Origin: Macrophomina tecta
Taxonomy: Eukaryota; Ascomycota; Dothideomycetes; Botryosphaeriales; Botryosphaeriaceae
Direction: 5' to 3'
Length of the DNA: 64,000 nt
Assembly (NCBI GenBank): GCA_024180945.1
Contig: JAKSGN010000007.1
Span: 3,658,001-3,722,000 of the forward strand
The notes under the pieces are model-generated. The model was not told the DNA's origin, searched no databases, and worked only from the letters and a program-made list of their open reading frames with translations. This document shows positions 32,041 to 45,035 of this stretch, piece after piece (position 1 is the stretch's first letter; every line of letters starts with the position of its first letter). The position numbers and the translations under genes are program-made.

Positions 32041-33445
32041 CGTGCCTCGAAGTACTATGGCGAAAGAAGGGAATAGTGTTGTGAGATGCGAGCAATGCGT
32101 CAAGCGAGCCCTTTCGCCAGCTTAGCGAGTCCTGGGCAACGATGAACACTGGAGGGTCTGACCGCTTGACGATTATATGCATCATGGATGGCTACCGGTA
32201 CTTGTATGTGCGGTTCCAGGCTGCAAACATTTCGAGAGTCATGGATAACCAGGTGCGCCGCTGAGCTCGTGCGGGCCGTCGCCGTGGTGGATCTCAGGAA
32301 TAGCTCTACCTGCATGGTGACTTTGTACCGTACAGGAAAGTGACCTGGCGGCGTAGACGGGCCGGCCAATGGGATCCTGCGGAGTATTGGAACGGTGCGA
32401 TGGAGCTGGTGAAAGTAGGAAAGACGCGATGAAAGAAGCGCGCGTGTGGGGTGAGTGGTTGGAGGTTTCTCTGCTGCGCCGCATCACTCAGCCAATGGAA
32501 AATGTGTGACTCGGCCCCAAAAAGGCAAACGGGCGCTTAAACGATCAACCACCACGCCGTTCCTAGATGCTTCCAATTTCAACGCATTGTCTACGCCGCA
32601 TCTTCGCAGCGACATGAGCTGATCTATCATTCCGCTCTCCGGTACTTGCGCCTTGCTCTCCAAGCGACAGATTGAGTTTGACTAAACTGCTTCATTCTGC
32701 CGGTTCGAAAAGGGCATTGCCTTCCGTCTCCCGTGCGATCACATTTCTGCCTCATTCACGCGGACACTTTCATCCGCTCTCTCCTCGGGTTCTCTGGCTC
32801 TTCTGGCTACTCGGGCTGACCGCCTGCCTTATTTTTTTTCGTTCCCACTCTCCGGTGCGCAACCGGTGTACACGTTCTCTTCCCGCAATCTCTTTGCCCA
32901 TCCACGAGTCACCTCCGAAATTCTTCTGCCCTTTTAATCTCGAACAAAAAGGCGCATCTTCTACGTGAAGCCCTTGCTGCATACGGCCTGGAATATTTCG
33001 TTTTAGCCCATTTCCTAGGCCTGGCTTGGACGGCCACATCGAAGATCGAGCCATCTTCAAGCGACAGTGTATCCAAGAGGAGTGGAAAATTTATCCACAA
33101 GACCAGCCAGCTTGGGAAAAATAAATGGCCTATTGAGGTGTCTGACACAGCACATCACATTTCAAGTGCGCGGCACAAGGGCATCTGGGGAATAAGGTAC
33201 GTAAAATCATGCACGTCAGTCAATGCACGCGCTAGATGATTCCGACGGGACAGAATCGCTCAAGCTACCCTTAATACCCAGGAGGGCATAACAGGAAGAT
33301 CCAGGCGATGTTCCGAAATATCTACACGAATAAGGTATTTGAACTTCGAGCAACACCACGAACCCTCCACAATAACGTATACACAGAAGTTGCCGAATGC
33401 GGCAGGAGATAGAGTGGCTCAAGTCTTCCCGTTACGTCATTTCAT
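32041..33445. other. Intergenic, 1.4 kb
   Basis: Upstream of the surface-protein gene and downstream of the CAP gene, both minus strand. It should contain the surface-protein promoter at 32041 onward. No gene or repeat was supported. Confidence 0.5.
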
Positions 33446-34653
33446 TTACAGGCCCAGCTCGGCGTCGGTGATACAGCTGCCATCGGTGGCATCGGAGTTG
33501 ATCTCAGCGCAGATCGGAGGGAGCGGGCTGCTGATAAAGGTCTTGACCTGCTCACCGTACTCGCCGAGAATGTTACCTGAAAGCTACTGTGAGTAAAATC
33601 TCTTGGCTAAATGGGAAATGGCACCAATTACCTCTTGAACGGTAGTTGCAGAATGTCAACAGTTGCTGGTCGTTGCTGCAGACGTTGCTGGCGCAGCCCA
33701 CCGAGTAAGTGTCCTTCCACACCATCTGAGTGAAGTGGAGAATGTTGGGCGGGTTGGCTCCATCAACGGGAACACTGGCAGCACCCCAGTAGGGGCCAAA
33801 GATCTCATACTCCTGGTAGTACAAATGACTGAAGTATTCAGGAGCAGACGTGTCCTCCTCGCTGGAGATCTTTTGGGTGGTCTTTGACGCATCGTAGTAC
33901 ATCTGGCCCATGTTCTGGCCCCAGTTCTCGTTTCTACAACTTCTGATCAGAACTTTGTTTCTTCAAGACAGAACCGTGAACTACTTACGAGTTGTCATGG
34001 CTGTAGACACAGTTGTTGGCCGAGACCTGAGCCTTGGCCGCAAGCTCCTCGTCCCAGTACAGTGAGCAGCCATCAGTGTGGTTGGCGCGGTGGGCGTTGT
34101 GGTAAGCCAGCCACTTCTTAGCAGTGGCATCCGCGGGCGCAGTGGTGAGGCTAGCGGAAGCATCCAAGGAGGTGGTGGGGCAATAGGCGGCATAGCTGAA
34201 GCCGCCTGCAGCAGAAGAGCTGGGTGTAGCCGTAGTCGAAGGGGTGGCCGTGGTCGACGGAGTAGCCGAAGTGGTCGGAGCGACGTAGGTCGAAGTGGGC
34301 GCAACGTAAGTTGAGGAGGGAGCAACGCTCTCGACAACAGAGCTGCTGCTGGCCGGCACAGGGTTGACAGTGACGACAGAAGGCACCACAGTCTCGGCCG
34401 GGGTAGTCTCAGGGGCAGCGCTGCTCGTGTACGAGGTTACGACGACGTATGAGCTGACGGAAGAGCTGGAGACGGCCTGCTCGGTAACGGAGACGGTGTT
34501 GGTGACACCGGTGGAGGGGCAAGGGCCGGTGGCCGTGACGTATTGGGTGATGGTCACGATGTCGAGATCAGTGACGAGGGCGCGCTCCTTGAGCATGGGA
34601 ACGGCAAAGGCATTGCCAGCCAGCGAGGCGGCTACAAGAGCAAGGGAACGCAT
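33446..34653 (-). CDS. Secreted CAP/PR-1 family protein
   Basis: Exons 34653-33989, 33933-33632 and 33576-33446; introns 33988-33934 (GTAAGT...GTAG) and 33631-33577 (GTAATT...TTTCAG). The product is 365 aa. A signal peptide (MRSLALVAASLAGNAFA) is followed by a Ser/Thr/Pro-rich region with short repeats (STYVAPT, STTATP), likely O-glycosylated, and then a C-terminal CAP domain: WLAYHNAHRANHTDG, NENWGQNMG and the signature HFTQMVWKDTYSVGC, with cysteines for the domain disulfides. The conserved His/Glu set (H in HNAHR, E in NENWG, H in HFTQ) is intact. Fungal CAP proteins bind and export sterols or act at the host or wall interface; which role applies here cannot be told. Confidence 0.92.
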
Positions 34654-37600
34654 GGTGACGAATCAGGGTAACTGAGGCTTGGACCGAGCAAGCGTGAGAG
34701 ATCCTCAAGACCTGGGGGATACGACCGAGGCGTATGGGTGATTGTGAACGAATGTGGAGCCCGGGGAAGGACTGGTAAAGAATGGCACGGCCTACAAGAG
34801 AGCCAAAAGAGCGTGGAGAATCGACCCGACTTCAAAGCGAGTTGAATTCAAAACAAGAAAGAGTGTCAGGGCGGGAGGGCGATGAGAATATGTATGGCGG
34901 AGAATAAGCGGCGCACACAAGCCACAGACGGGGCGCTATCCGAGTTGGCTGTTTCAAACACATGCGGAGAGCTTGGAGCACAAATGAGAAGGAATCCCCA
35001 CCCTGTCGACCTACGTATGTTTAATTCGTTGGTGGGCCCAAGTGGAATTAGAAAGCGGAGCAGGCGCACAGCGGGCACAGGAACAGGGTTGCAGCAAGCA
35101 TGGAGATCGCAATGAAAGCAGGCTGGCAGAGCCGTCATGAGGCTCTGCAGCGATACAGCAACGGTCTGGAAGCCATGGAAGGGCGGGTGCAGCGGCGCGC
35201 CGGCGGCTCCAGCTACGAGGGCGACCTCAGGCAGCAGAAGGGGGATCATCTGGAATCCTGGATGACGATCAGACGCGTGGCTGGGCCAGCAAATTCGGAC
35301 GACAACGCGGCCTCGCCAAGGGGGCCGTGAGCCGTGGGCCGAGTCCGGGCTGCTGGGCGGCGGCGGCAGCGGAAGGGAAAGTGTGGTGGCAGCCGGGAAG
35401 CAGGCGGCTGCATCCGCGGGCACAGTTGGCAATTGGCGGGATGCCGTTGGCGGAGGGAGCTTGGCCGGGAGATTTGTGGTTGATTGAGGGGCCACTTGGG
35501 GGCCTGAGAAGCGGTGGCCGGTGCAAGATGGCGCTCAGCTGGCGCGCAAGAGCCTGAGGCAGCGGCTGCGCACGCGGGTTTCGGCCGCCATCATGAGGCA
35601 GCAAAGCGGCGGCAGCCAGACAGACAGCTGCTCGGCTGGGCGGCTTGAGGGGTGCTGTTGGTGGGCTGGTGATGTCGGTGGTGGTGGTGGTGGTGCAGGT
35701 GCAGCTGGTGGTGGCAGCGGGACGAGGCAGCGCCCGGCGAAGGTGCGACACCCGCCGGCCACCACATTATTTCCGTACCTGCCAAGCTGAGATACACCAC
35801 CGCGCACGTGCCCTCCCCAATATCCTCCTGATGGGCTCCAGATTCCGTCCTGATCTCACTCGCCGGCATCTTCCCTTGCCGTCCGCCGTCTTGTCATCAG
35901 CGACAGACGCTTGTTTGGCCCTTCTCCGCGCCCCTCCTCGTGTCGCCTCGCCGCCCGGCCAAGCCTTGGGGTCACGGCCGCCGCTTGTTCACGTCTCCTG
36001 CGCGACCGCCCCGTTTCAGCTGATTCATCTCTTCTGTCCAGAGCACATCAAATAACCGCCTGCACTACTTGCCATTACAGGACCTCCCACCGCATGCGCT
36101 GGCATCGTCACAAGCCCTCGCCTGGTTGGCCGGCCTCCTTTCTGTCTTCGGATTCTGAAACCGCTTGCTCCGCGCCCGAGCCACTCAGCGGCGAACACCA
36201 CTCTGATATTGTCCTGGCCTTCATCTTGCCTCTGACCGCCGCTGAAGCTTCCGCCAGAGCAACAGTCATAATATCACTCGCCCGCCGCCACCCGGAGGCT
36301 CGTCCGTCCACTTGGCTCCTCCGCTCAGCCCTAAACGTGACTCTGGTCGATCATCGTGTCGCAAGATTGCGCCTCACAACAGCTCCGTCATAGCCAAAGT
36401 AACTCTAACTTCAACCTTGAGCTTCAAACCTGCTTCTTGCCTCCTCTGTTCGCATCTGAGAATCCGTTCGCACTCGTCTCGTGGCGATTGCTCTCGCCCC
36501 TTTCCCAACTGTGGAGCTAAGGGAAGCTATCTGTCTGGCATATATGAACCACAAATCATTTCCGTAATGACCATCATCTGCTGCCGCGGCCAACCATTTT
36601 GCCCGGTCTGCCGCGAGGCCAGATCCTGGCCCGCTCGGTCCTTGTCCTCCGCATACAGTTAGTCGTCGCCCTCTGAAGACAGCATACGCCTGCAAGCACC
36701 CATGACATCCGCCCTCTTTCGCCCTCAGGCCTTCAACATCTGTCCAAGGACGTGCCATGCCTGATCCTGCTAGCCTCATCCCGCCACAGGACATCCCCAG
36801 GCCTTACCGTTGATCTCGCCGATCGACGATTAGTACGCTTTCGCCAACTGTTAAGCCCGCCATCAATGGTGCGAAAACGAGCCGGTCATCATCGCCCACT
36901 CGACTATTAGTTGGCGCTACCCACCGACCACCTCACCGATATACGTCGTAGCTTGAGGACCGGCTTCTAGACTTGTGGTGCTCAGCTTCTGGACCCCCAT
37001 GTTGCGCAATATGCGCCTAACTCTCTATCCCTTTTTCCTATCATTCCGTGCGCCGCCAAGTGTGGAGTATATTGTGGCTCGTGTTAAACCAACACATTAA
37101 CCGGTCAGCTACATTGTCTTTTACATCCATTGGTTCTCTGTACGAACACCGCCCTTTACCATTACTCCGACCCGTTGGTTCCGCCTGGAGTCCAGAGACC
37201 GTGTCTTAAACCCTTGTCCACTTTTCGTACAGCGGAATCTACCTATAGTACTGACAGCCGCGTCATCCGGTTGCTAATTCGGACATCCCCGCAGAGCCTT
37301 CTCAAAACCGGTGATAATTCCGCAATACTGCCGGCTATTTCCACGGAGGTATTACCCACCGGTCTCTCCGGGATTCAACGGCCACCCGTCAGCACCAGGC
37401 CTACCCGCTCTCCACCCTCACGTGCGAAAATGGAATTCTCGATGGCGTTGATCGGATATTAAAGTCCGGATCCACATAGCAGTATGGTGCCTCGCCAATT
37501 GTGGCTTATTAGTTGCAGACTTACTTAGCACCGCTACATGATAACCCGCGAGCAATTCTCCGGGGTAGGGGATAGTAGGTTTCTCACCTTATTTCTCCCA

Positions 37601-38619
37601 GCTTTTCCATGCATTGCACAGCCCACTTGGCCAGCGCTGTCCCCTAAAATTGTTATCAATGCCGAAATCTGCACAAGCCCATCATATCCCAACACAAATG
37701 GCTCATTTTATGAGACTGAGACAATATTCTGCTCGTCCAGAGACACCCTCTCGTCTCTGCCGCCGACATGCGCCAGTATCACCACATCCGCATACTGCAT
37801 TTCATCTCCATCAATATCAGCGCTCTGGTGTATACGCTAAGTCTATCGGCTTAGTCGTGCAACAAATGACCATCAAATTGAGGCACAGGCAATACATGCG
37901 ATATTAACCGAAGCATGAAAGCCTACGCATGGTCCCGTCAGTCGGACAGTCCGACCCAGATCAAGCAAGCTTCATTGGATGAATGTCATATGCGGCGACC
38001 GAGTTGTATCCAACCATTTTCCAGCATCAGAGCAGTCCAATCCGCTTCTTTCTCTTTCATTCTCCTCTAAATGCACCGATACTTGTTCACTTCCTCGCTT
38101 TTCTTGGCCTATTGTGCCTGTGTGAAGCGCGGTCATCATCCAGTCCACCGTCAGTACAGCTATTTTCCTCGGCCACGCGTAAAGCAAAGACAAGAGCTTC
38201 GTGCCGCTGTCGTGCTTACTGAATTTACGTGCGGATCCTCATTGAACCTTTCCAATCTATTGAGATGAATCGACTCGACTGTCTCACGCGGAGCAACACA
38301 ATGTCTCTACCAACTTCGCCGCAGTCTCAAATGCAAGTTATCTCTCTTCAGTGCTGCTTCCCAAGCCTATGGCAGTTGCCAGCCTTTTGAGGAGAGAGAT
38401 TTGATTAGTTAAATACCACACCAAAACAAACAGTACTAAAAAAGATTTGTCCACAAACATCTCGCCATCCCGAGGTTTGCAAGCAAAGTCATATACATCT
38501 GCTCACATAAACACTCAGCCCGTTTCAAATCAAGAAACTCGCGCACAGTAAGGCCTTGCGCAAAGCCACGATGATGTGGGTGATGTGACTGCTACCCGAT
38601 CGCTTACCAGGTAGCAGGC

Positions 38620-38910
38620 ATGGCCTCCGTCGACTCCCAAGAGCCAATCATATGCATTTTGAAGTACCAGAGTCAGCATCCTGACGGCGCAACCCCGATA
38701 AACGTCATCTACTACGGTAATCCGGAATGCGGATACTCACTGGACCAAGCACCACTTCCTTGGCGCAATTATCAGTCGTATTGCCTGTATTCACTGCTGA
38801 AATGGACGGGGAAGAATGTGAGAGTAGATTATAACCCGTACATATTAAACACGTACGGCAGGAGTCGATCGCCGACCCAAATGGCAACTGAACTTGCATA
38901 CATGTCATGA
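38620..38910 (+). other. Possible small orphan ORF, 96 codons
   Basis: Starts MASVDSQEPIICILKYQSQ and has even composition with several Tyr, Cys and Pro, unlike the low-complexity frames around it. It has no signal peptide, no known motif, and no splice context. It may be chance. Confidence 0.2.
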
Positions 38911-41315
38911 ATGACGCTGCCGGAGGCCCATCCCAATACTGCGTAGCTTCCATTTTGCGATGCGCCGCCTTCCTGTATCAAAGTTTATGATCTTCCATTT
39001 CGCAGTTCTTAGCCTAATGGCCTTAAAATCCTCAATCCAATCCATCTCCCATCCCGCTTCTCTGCTGCTGCTAGACCATAAAACTCATTACGGACCGCAC
39101 TTACGTCGTTCCCCTCTGTTTCCAAAGAGCACAGATCCCCTCAATCCCACGCACTGATACCAATCCAGTGCAGATTCGGCGTCTCAGCGTCGAAGGCACT
39201 CCCTATCCGCACTTTCGCGGAAGAGCCAGTTTCCGGCCAGAATCTCCAACAGCGCTTTCCCAGCCTCACAGCATATACTGTTCATGATCTCCTCCTCCCT
39301 ATTCCGTCGCTGCACCTCGTATAAGCAGCGGCGTTTGGCAGGAGCACGATTGGGGATGCAATTCGGGGTGCCAGATGAGAGCAGATGCTTGGTGGATTAT
39401 TGTGGATGGTGATCCACGACCACTGAAGCTATTTACTATCTGGCTGCCGGATCGGGTAACCCCCTCGTGGACCCTGACCCCTCCATCGCCATCCTGACAG
39501 CGTTCCAGTGCACATCAAGCTCTAGGAAGCCGCACTTCTTAGCCTTTCTTGGCGAGCCGTCTCTGCCGCGCTTATCGCCAGTGTGCCCTTGAGAGAGATA
39601 GAACAGGTGTCACGGCGCGTTGACAGGGCTGATGTTTCATGGCCTCGGGCGCCCCACGTACAGCCAGCCCTCCTGTCGGGGCTGATTGGTTGTATAGCTT
39701 CGTAGAAGCAGGTGCGTCTGAGGGAGGCGAAGCCGGTGATGTGCTCTTCCGGAACATTGGAGATGCTTGAACCAGGACGTCTGGGGCCGTTGGTCTTCAG
39801 CATCTCCTGGGAAGGGGGAGCGCCGCTCCTGCCGTGCGGAATTATGTGGCTTTCAGATCTATTAGTCCTAAGACACGGCCATGATAAAGAGGCCCGGTGC
39901 GTGATTAAAGCAGTAATTTGGACTGTAGCTTATAGAAAGGAATTCATAACATTTGAATACGGTTGACAGGCTCCATTCCATTTCCCATCTGCAGGTCTTG
40001 CATCGTACAAAGTTCAGACCCCAATCATTCTACATATCCGGAGTATGCTGTTGTCTGGTCGTAGCAACCCGTCGGAGTATATAGTGTTCATGAAGGTATG
40101 GTATAGCGCGGTAACGGCAAGCATCGGAGCGAGCGTCAGGTCTGTAACCGATGTGTGTTGTCAGGCTGATCAGGATGGTCTGATCATCGTGAAGGCAGGC
40201 GTCCGCTTTCTATGCCAGGTCGCCCGCCACGCCTTCTTTTATTGCCAAATTCACCACGTCTTCCGTCCATACGTACGGTGCACACTCACTTGATTGAACT
40301 CCTCCGGGCTCACTCGTCTCCTTCGTCTCTTTTTTTGAGCCCGGCCCATGCTTCCTAGGTATCATGCACTTAGGAGATGAAGACCAGGGAGAAATGAAGG
40401 TAGGGAAGGGACTACAAACACAAGTAGCGCAATATAGAAACCTGACGTGTTTTTAGAGCTACAGTTGCAAACTACACTCATACCCAAGCCAGCGTCACTG
40501 AAACACACAGTTGGATGCACCAACAAGGCTATAAAGAGAAGGCTGGGATCCCATACATACAGATTGCACACCGGTCTCAGAAATTTTGCGGACTAACCCG
40601 ATCATTGAGGGTCATTCCGTGGCTTCACAGGGGAAGAAGGGAGGGGGGAGAGTGCATGCAGAATGCGTACAGCCTTCTAAGAAAGGACATTAGGTGGCCG
40701 TATGATTCCCTAACGGCATCGGGACGGTCACAAAACAGAGTAGAGGACGGGTCATGGCCATGAGAGCTGCAAGGCCGGACACAATGAACTTCTGGTCCGT
40801 GGGATCCGGGAAGAATATATGCCATCGGCGCGGACGTTAGTACGCCATGGCTATGCCTAATATGCGAGCTGTTCCTCACGACAAAGCTTGGATGTAAGGT
40901 TCATGTCGACAGTTTCTAGAATGACATTGGCGAGACCGTGCTGGCTGCCTACTTGTATATATTTGAGAAACAAAAAGATGGTCATGAGCAGGTGAGTAAT
41001 TGAACGGCAAGTCTCAATGATTGATGAGTTGGACAGACCTTCAACCCATGCGCTGACAACCAGCGCAGACAATTCGGACAATAAGCACTACAGACACAGC
41101 GGGTTTGATCAATGAGAGCAATGTGAGGATGTATCGGTCCGTACATGACTAGAGTGACACTTCTCAAGCCGGGGGTGTCATCAGCTCTTTCCTCGTCACA
41201 AGTTTTTTTTTCCCCTACCCTATGCGGCTAGCAGAAGCCATGATGAGTGGACAGTTATCTATCATTGGCCTTGCTTAACTGGAATTTGGAAGGATAATTC
41301 TACTGAGAAACAGTG

Positions 41316-41330
41316 AAAAAAAAAAAAAAA
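41316..41330 (+). repeat. Poly(A) tract, 15 nt
   Basis: Fifteen consecutive A in the gene desert. Confidence 0.9.
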
Positions 41331-42052
41331 GTAACAAAAGGTGAACGCACCGAGGGGACTATCATCGGGAACATGGTGCCTGAACTTCATTTGAAGCAAA
41401 AGTCAGCGGAAAGTGGTTTATATCGCACCCAGAGCATGAAAATAAGAGAATTGGAAAACGCCTACATGTTGAGGGCCACCTGATCTCTTCTGAGACAAAG
41501 AGGATTAATATGGTATACTGATTAATCTATACCCTTGTTTAAAGAAGACTCAAATACTCCTCATCGATCATTCCTCGATGCTCTGGCTTATTCTCAAGCT
41601 CTACTGGTCATTAGTTACGCGATGAGACTGAACTGATCAATGATCACAGCCGAGTAATCACGACATGCCCAGACCGGAAGTGAGTAACCTCGACAGTCAG
41701 ATTGTGAGCTCTCCAATAACGGTACGAGGAAAATACCTACATGAGCCTAGACTTTATCAATCTTTCGGGTGGAGCCTGAGTGGCAGACTTGTTTGAAGCC
41801 GCTTCCGACGCCTTGGCCAGGTAACCCAAAGATACTTTTAAGCTCTGGGCGATTGCTAGCGTGGCTAAGGATCAAAAACCGTAGTACCTGGAGCTCGAGC
41901 CTCTCCAAAGACGTCAATTACGCCACAGAATCCCTTCGCAACAAGGGAAGCTCAAGGTTCAAACAAACATTCACACCCCCTTCGAGCTTCTGGAAAAGAC
42001 AGATCACGCCAATTGCTCGCGGGTCAACCCCGAAAAGGGCTCCAAAGCTTCC

Positions 42053-42094
42053 AAAAAAAAAAAAAAAAAAGAAGAAGAAGAAGAAGAAGAAGAA
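42053..42094 (+). repeat. Poly(A) followed by (GAA)n
   Basis: Eighteen A run directly into about eight GAA units. Confidence 0.9.
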
Positions 42095-42708
42095 CCGTGC
42101 GCATTATCAACCAAGGTCTACTTCAAACGCCAAAATCATCCGTTGTAACTCTAAACCTCAGACTTCAGCAGCACATGACCGGGCCTTGACTCCAATTAGC
42201 CTTTGCCCTACGGCTCCGGACTCAAACACCGCTCACCCCAGCGTATCTACGAAACTTCTTCCATGAAACATATCATTACGCCCAGACTCCCTGTGCAACC
42301 TCGGACCTCCCCCTCCCTATCCCCCCACGCCCCCCACACACCAAGCTTCCCCTTCACTGCTGCCCCTATCCCCACCCGTGCCGTGCCGGGCCCGCATCAC
42401 ATGCATGCCCACATGCAACCACACACCTTTCCGAAAACAGACATGCCGCCCTCGGGAAGCCAATCAAGCTTCCTCCGCACCAGATACCGAATAAACGACC
42501 CGACCACCTGGTCGAGGCATCAAACTCAAACCATCCATGCCTAACCTCATGCGTCAGGACGCCAACCTTACATGCTGATAAGAGAAGGCCAGCAATGTCT
42601 CACAAGCTTCGTCCGAAGCGGACAAGAACGACTATCCAGCAACCAGTTCAGCGAGGCCGATGATCGTTAACCGTCCGCTCAGCACAACTCCTGCCAGCCG
42701 CATAGATT

Positions 42709-42734
42709 AAAAAAAAAAAAAAAAAAAAAAAAAA
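42709..42734 (+). repeat. Poly(A) tract, 26 nt
   Basis: Twenty-six consecutive A, the longest homopolymer in the window. Confidence 0.9.
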
Positions 42735-42946
42735 CAAGGGCCGGACTAGGGGAAGAATAGCTACCGCAAACCATCCAGCAGCGGGGGAGTCGCGCCATCA
42801 TACAGCCCGTCCACCAACACAGGGAGGGAAGACAGATAGCACATGCGCATAGATAGCGAAGTGTGCGGGCTTGGCCGCCCAAGCACCTGCATCAAGGCCC
42901 TGATGGCAACCAGATAAGCCGACACGATGAGCCCAAAAAAGAGAGG

Positions 42947-42972
42947 CACACAGCGCGTGCACGCGCTGTGTG
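42947..42972. repeat. Perfect 26-bp palindrome
   Basis: The half CACACAGCGCGTG is followed at once by its exact reverse complement, with no spacer. See findings. Confidence 0.9.
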
Positions 42973-43411
42973 TATGCGTTGTCTCGAACGCAACGCATTG
43001 CATTGCATATGCACGGCTGCCTGTTCCCCATCGCCAAGCGTCGTTATCTCCCTACCGTAGTCCTCGTTCCCGCCCCTCCCTTCCACATCCGTATTCCCAA
43101 CGGCATGAAAAACAGCGGTGCGAGAAAGAACCGGTAGGATTTGGAGGGAAAGGACCGGAGAGGGAGAGAGTAGCAATACGCAGCCGCCCGACCCGCGTGC
43201 GGGCGAGAGCGCCTCGTCCGTTTCCGAGAAATCTGCGCAATCGAGCTCACGCAAATCCCTTTCTCACGTCAGGGCCTCGCGCCAGATATTTTCCTGGAAG
43301 AGGAAGAGAAGAAGGTGCGGAGAGTGTCGGAGCATGGGAAGGGGATGAGTCGGAACAAGCCCCCCCGCCCCCCGCAGGGGAGTCTTGCAACGCCATGCAC
43401 CAACATCCCCG

Positions 43412-43435
43412 CTCTCTCTCTCTCTCTCTCTCTCT
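43412..43435 (+). repeat. (CT)n microsatellite with adjacent GT-rich tract
   Basis: About twelve CT units followed by a TGTGTGTATGTGTGTG-type tract to about 43460. Confidence 0.9.
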
Positions 43436-45035
43436 GTTTGTGTGTATGTGTGTGTTTGTGTTGTTACCCAATTGCATCAGAGGGAGAGAGGGCCTTGCAT
43501 CAGCACCGCGGAAAGCAAGGGTCCCGTAGCCCCAAGCCCATCCACACACACAAACACAAGAACCCCGGCCAGTCAGCCTAAGAGAAAGTCCAGCCATCGG
43601 CCCAACTACTTAGGTGTAGACGAATCAACGCGAGAGGCACCCACTTGCAGAGACGCCAGAAGCGAATGTGCGTAAGTACGGCCGACGAACAACGACGAGG
43701 CCACCATCGAGCACCAAGGAAACGCGTGTCGCTGCAGGAGTGCCCAGAAGGCACAACGACCAAGCAAGCAAGCACTTTTAAGCCCATTCACGCATTCGAA
43801 GAACTGTTGATGATGATAATTTCTCTTGTTCTCTCCCATCTGGGCGGCCTCCCCCCGGCTCAAGGCCTGTCGATCGACGATACTTCTCTCAAACACCCGA
43901 TTTCCGAACGGGGAGAGGAACTCAAACCCAAACGCAAAGGGCAACAAAGTCTTGGTATTTCTTCTAATCTATGACACGGGCCTTCTCCCCCTCCCAAAGA
44001 ATAAACTATGTACCACCTCTCCGGGTTCTCTTCCTCTCTCCATCATGCATATCTAGCCTATCTACTCCTATCTACTCCTATCGTAACCCCGCCCGCTCCG
44101 TTGCTAACCACCGGGGAAACGGGGGAGAAGGAGTTAGCCGCGGGAGGAGCAGAGGAATAATTGAACAGAGAGACGGGAGGATCATGCATGGCTGGTCGAG
44201 CCTTAGGGCGGCGTGGCGCGTCTCAGCTCGTCCCCCAGCACGTCTCAGCCCATTCCCTCCGAACTCTCCTCCACCCCAATCCCTGCTGCGGACCAATCGG
44301 CGTGCGCAAGGCTGACAGCAGCAGCACCGTGACGATCAGTCCCCTTCCCAACCCAGCGACCCCACCACCCCGCTCCCCCGTCATCCACGTAATGGAACCC
44401 ACTCGCTCGACGTTGTTTGGACGCGAGGATGAAAGAGCGAAACAGAAACTTGTGTAAGAGAGACATAAAAAAAATCCACTCCATGGTTGCAGATCTTCCA
44501 CCGTTCCACCTCCTCCCCCAACACCACCCTGCCCCTTGCACCATGCAGGTAAGCAGCCAGCGTTTGCGCGCTGGAGCGAGTGAGAGCTCGACAAACATAA
44601 CAAAAATGTCCAAAGCGAGCGGCGATAGGTTGGAACGCTGCCGCGAAGGATTGAGGAAAGAAAGGGAAAACGCCTGGCTCACCGGTTCAAAACGCTACCA
44701 TTCCGAAACGCCTCAAACCTGAAACGCCTTGCGGGAGAAAACACGAATTCATGTGGTGGCGAAAAGAAAAAAGTGCCGGGCGCCAGCGAGAGGGAAAAAT
44801 TGCGGGGTTAACCCTGTTGAATCTTTGAGACAATTCGCCCGTGAGGGTCCAACGAGCTCCTGTAGTCTTTCGGCGGCAAGTCTAGGCCATTCAAAGCATC
44901 CCGCCATCCCATAGTCCTGTCAATCCAATCCTTCTCTTGCATGGTCTCCTCTTTAAGCTGGACCCAGCTGTAAAGTACGCAGTAGGTCGCGACCATGCAG
45001 CCAGCAATTGCGGTCTCAATCCGTGTTAAGTCGCT

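Larger units (their letters stand above)
34654..45035. other. Gene desert, about 10.4 kb
   Basis: No gene can be supported on either strand. Frames up to about 210 codons near 34.9-36.4 kb and 43.0-44.7 kb are low-complexity, overlap each other on opposite strands and lack family motifs. A 96-codon ATG frame at 38620-38910 (+) is the only one with even amino-acid composition. The composition does not look strongly AT-rich by eye. Simple repeats and a perfect palindrome inside are listed separately. The left end holds the CAP gene promoter. Confidence 0.5.

Noticed and set aside
34866..35751. 209- and 160-codon minus-strand frames in the gene desert
   Set aside because: Pro/Ala/His-rich, overlapping in different frames, no start context, signal peptide or family feature.
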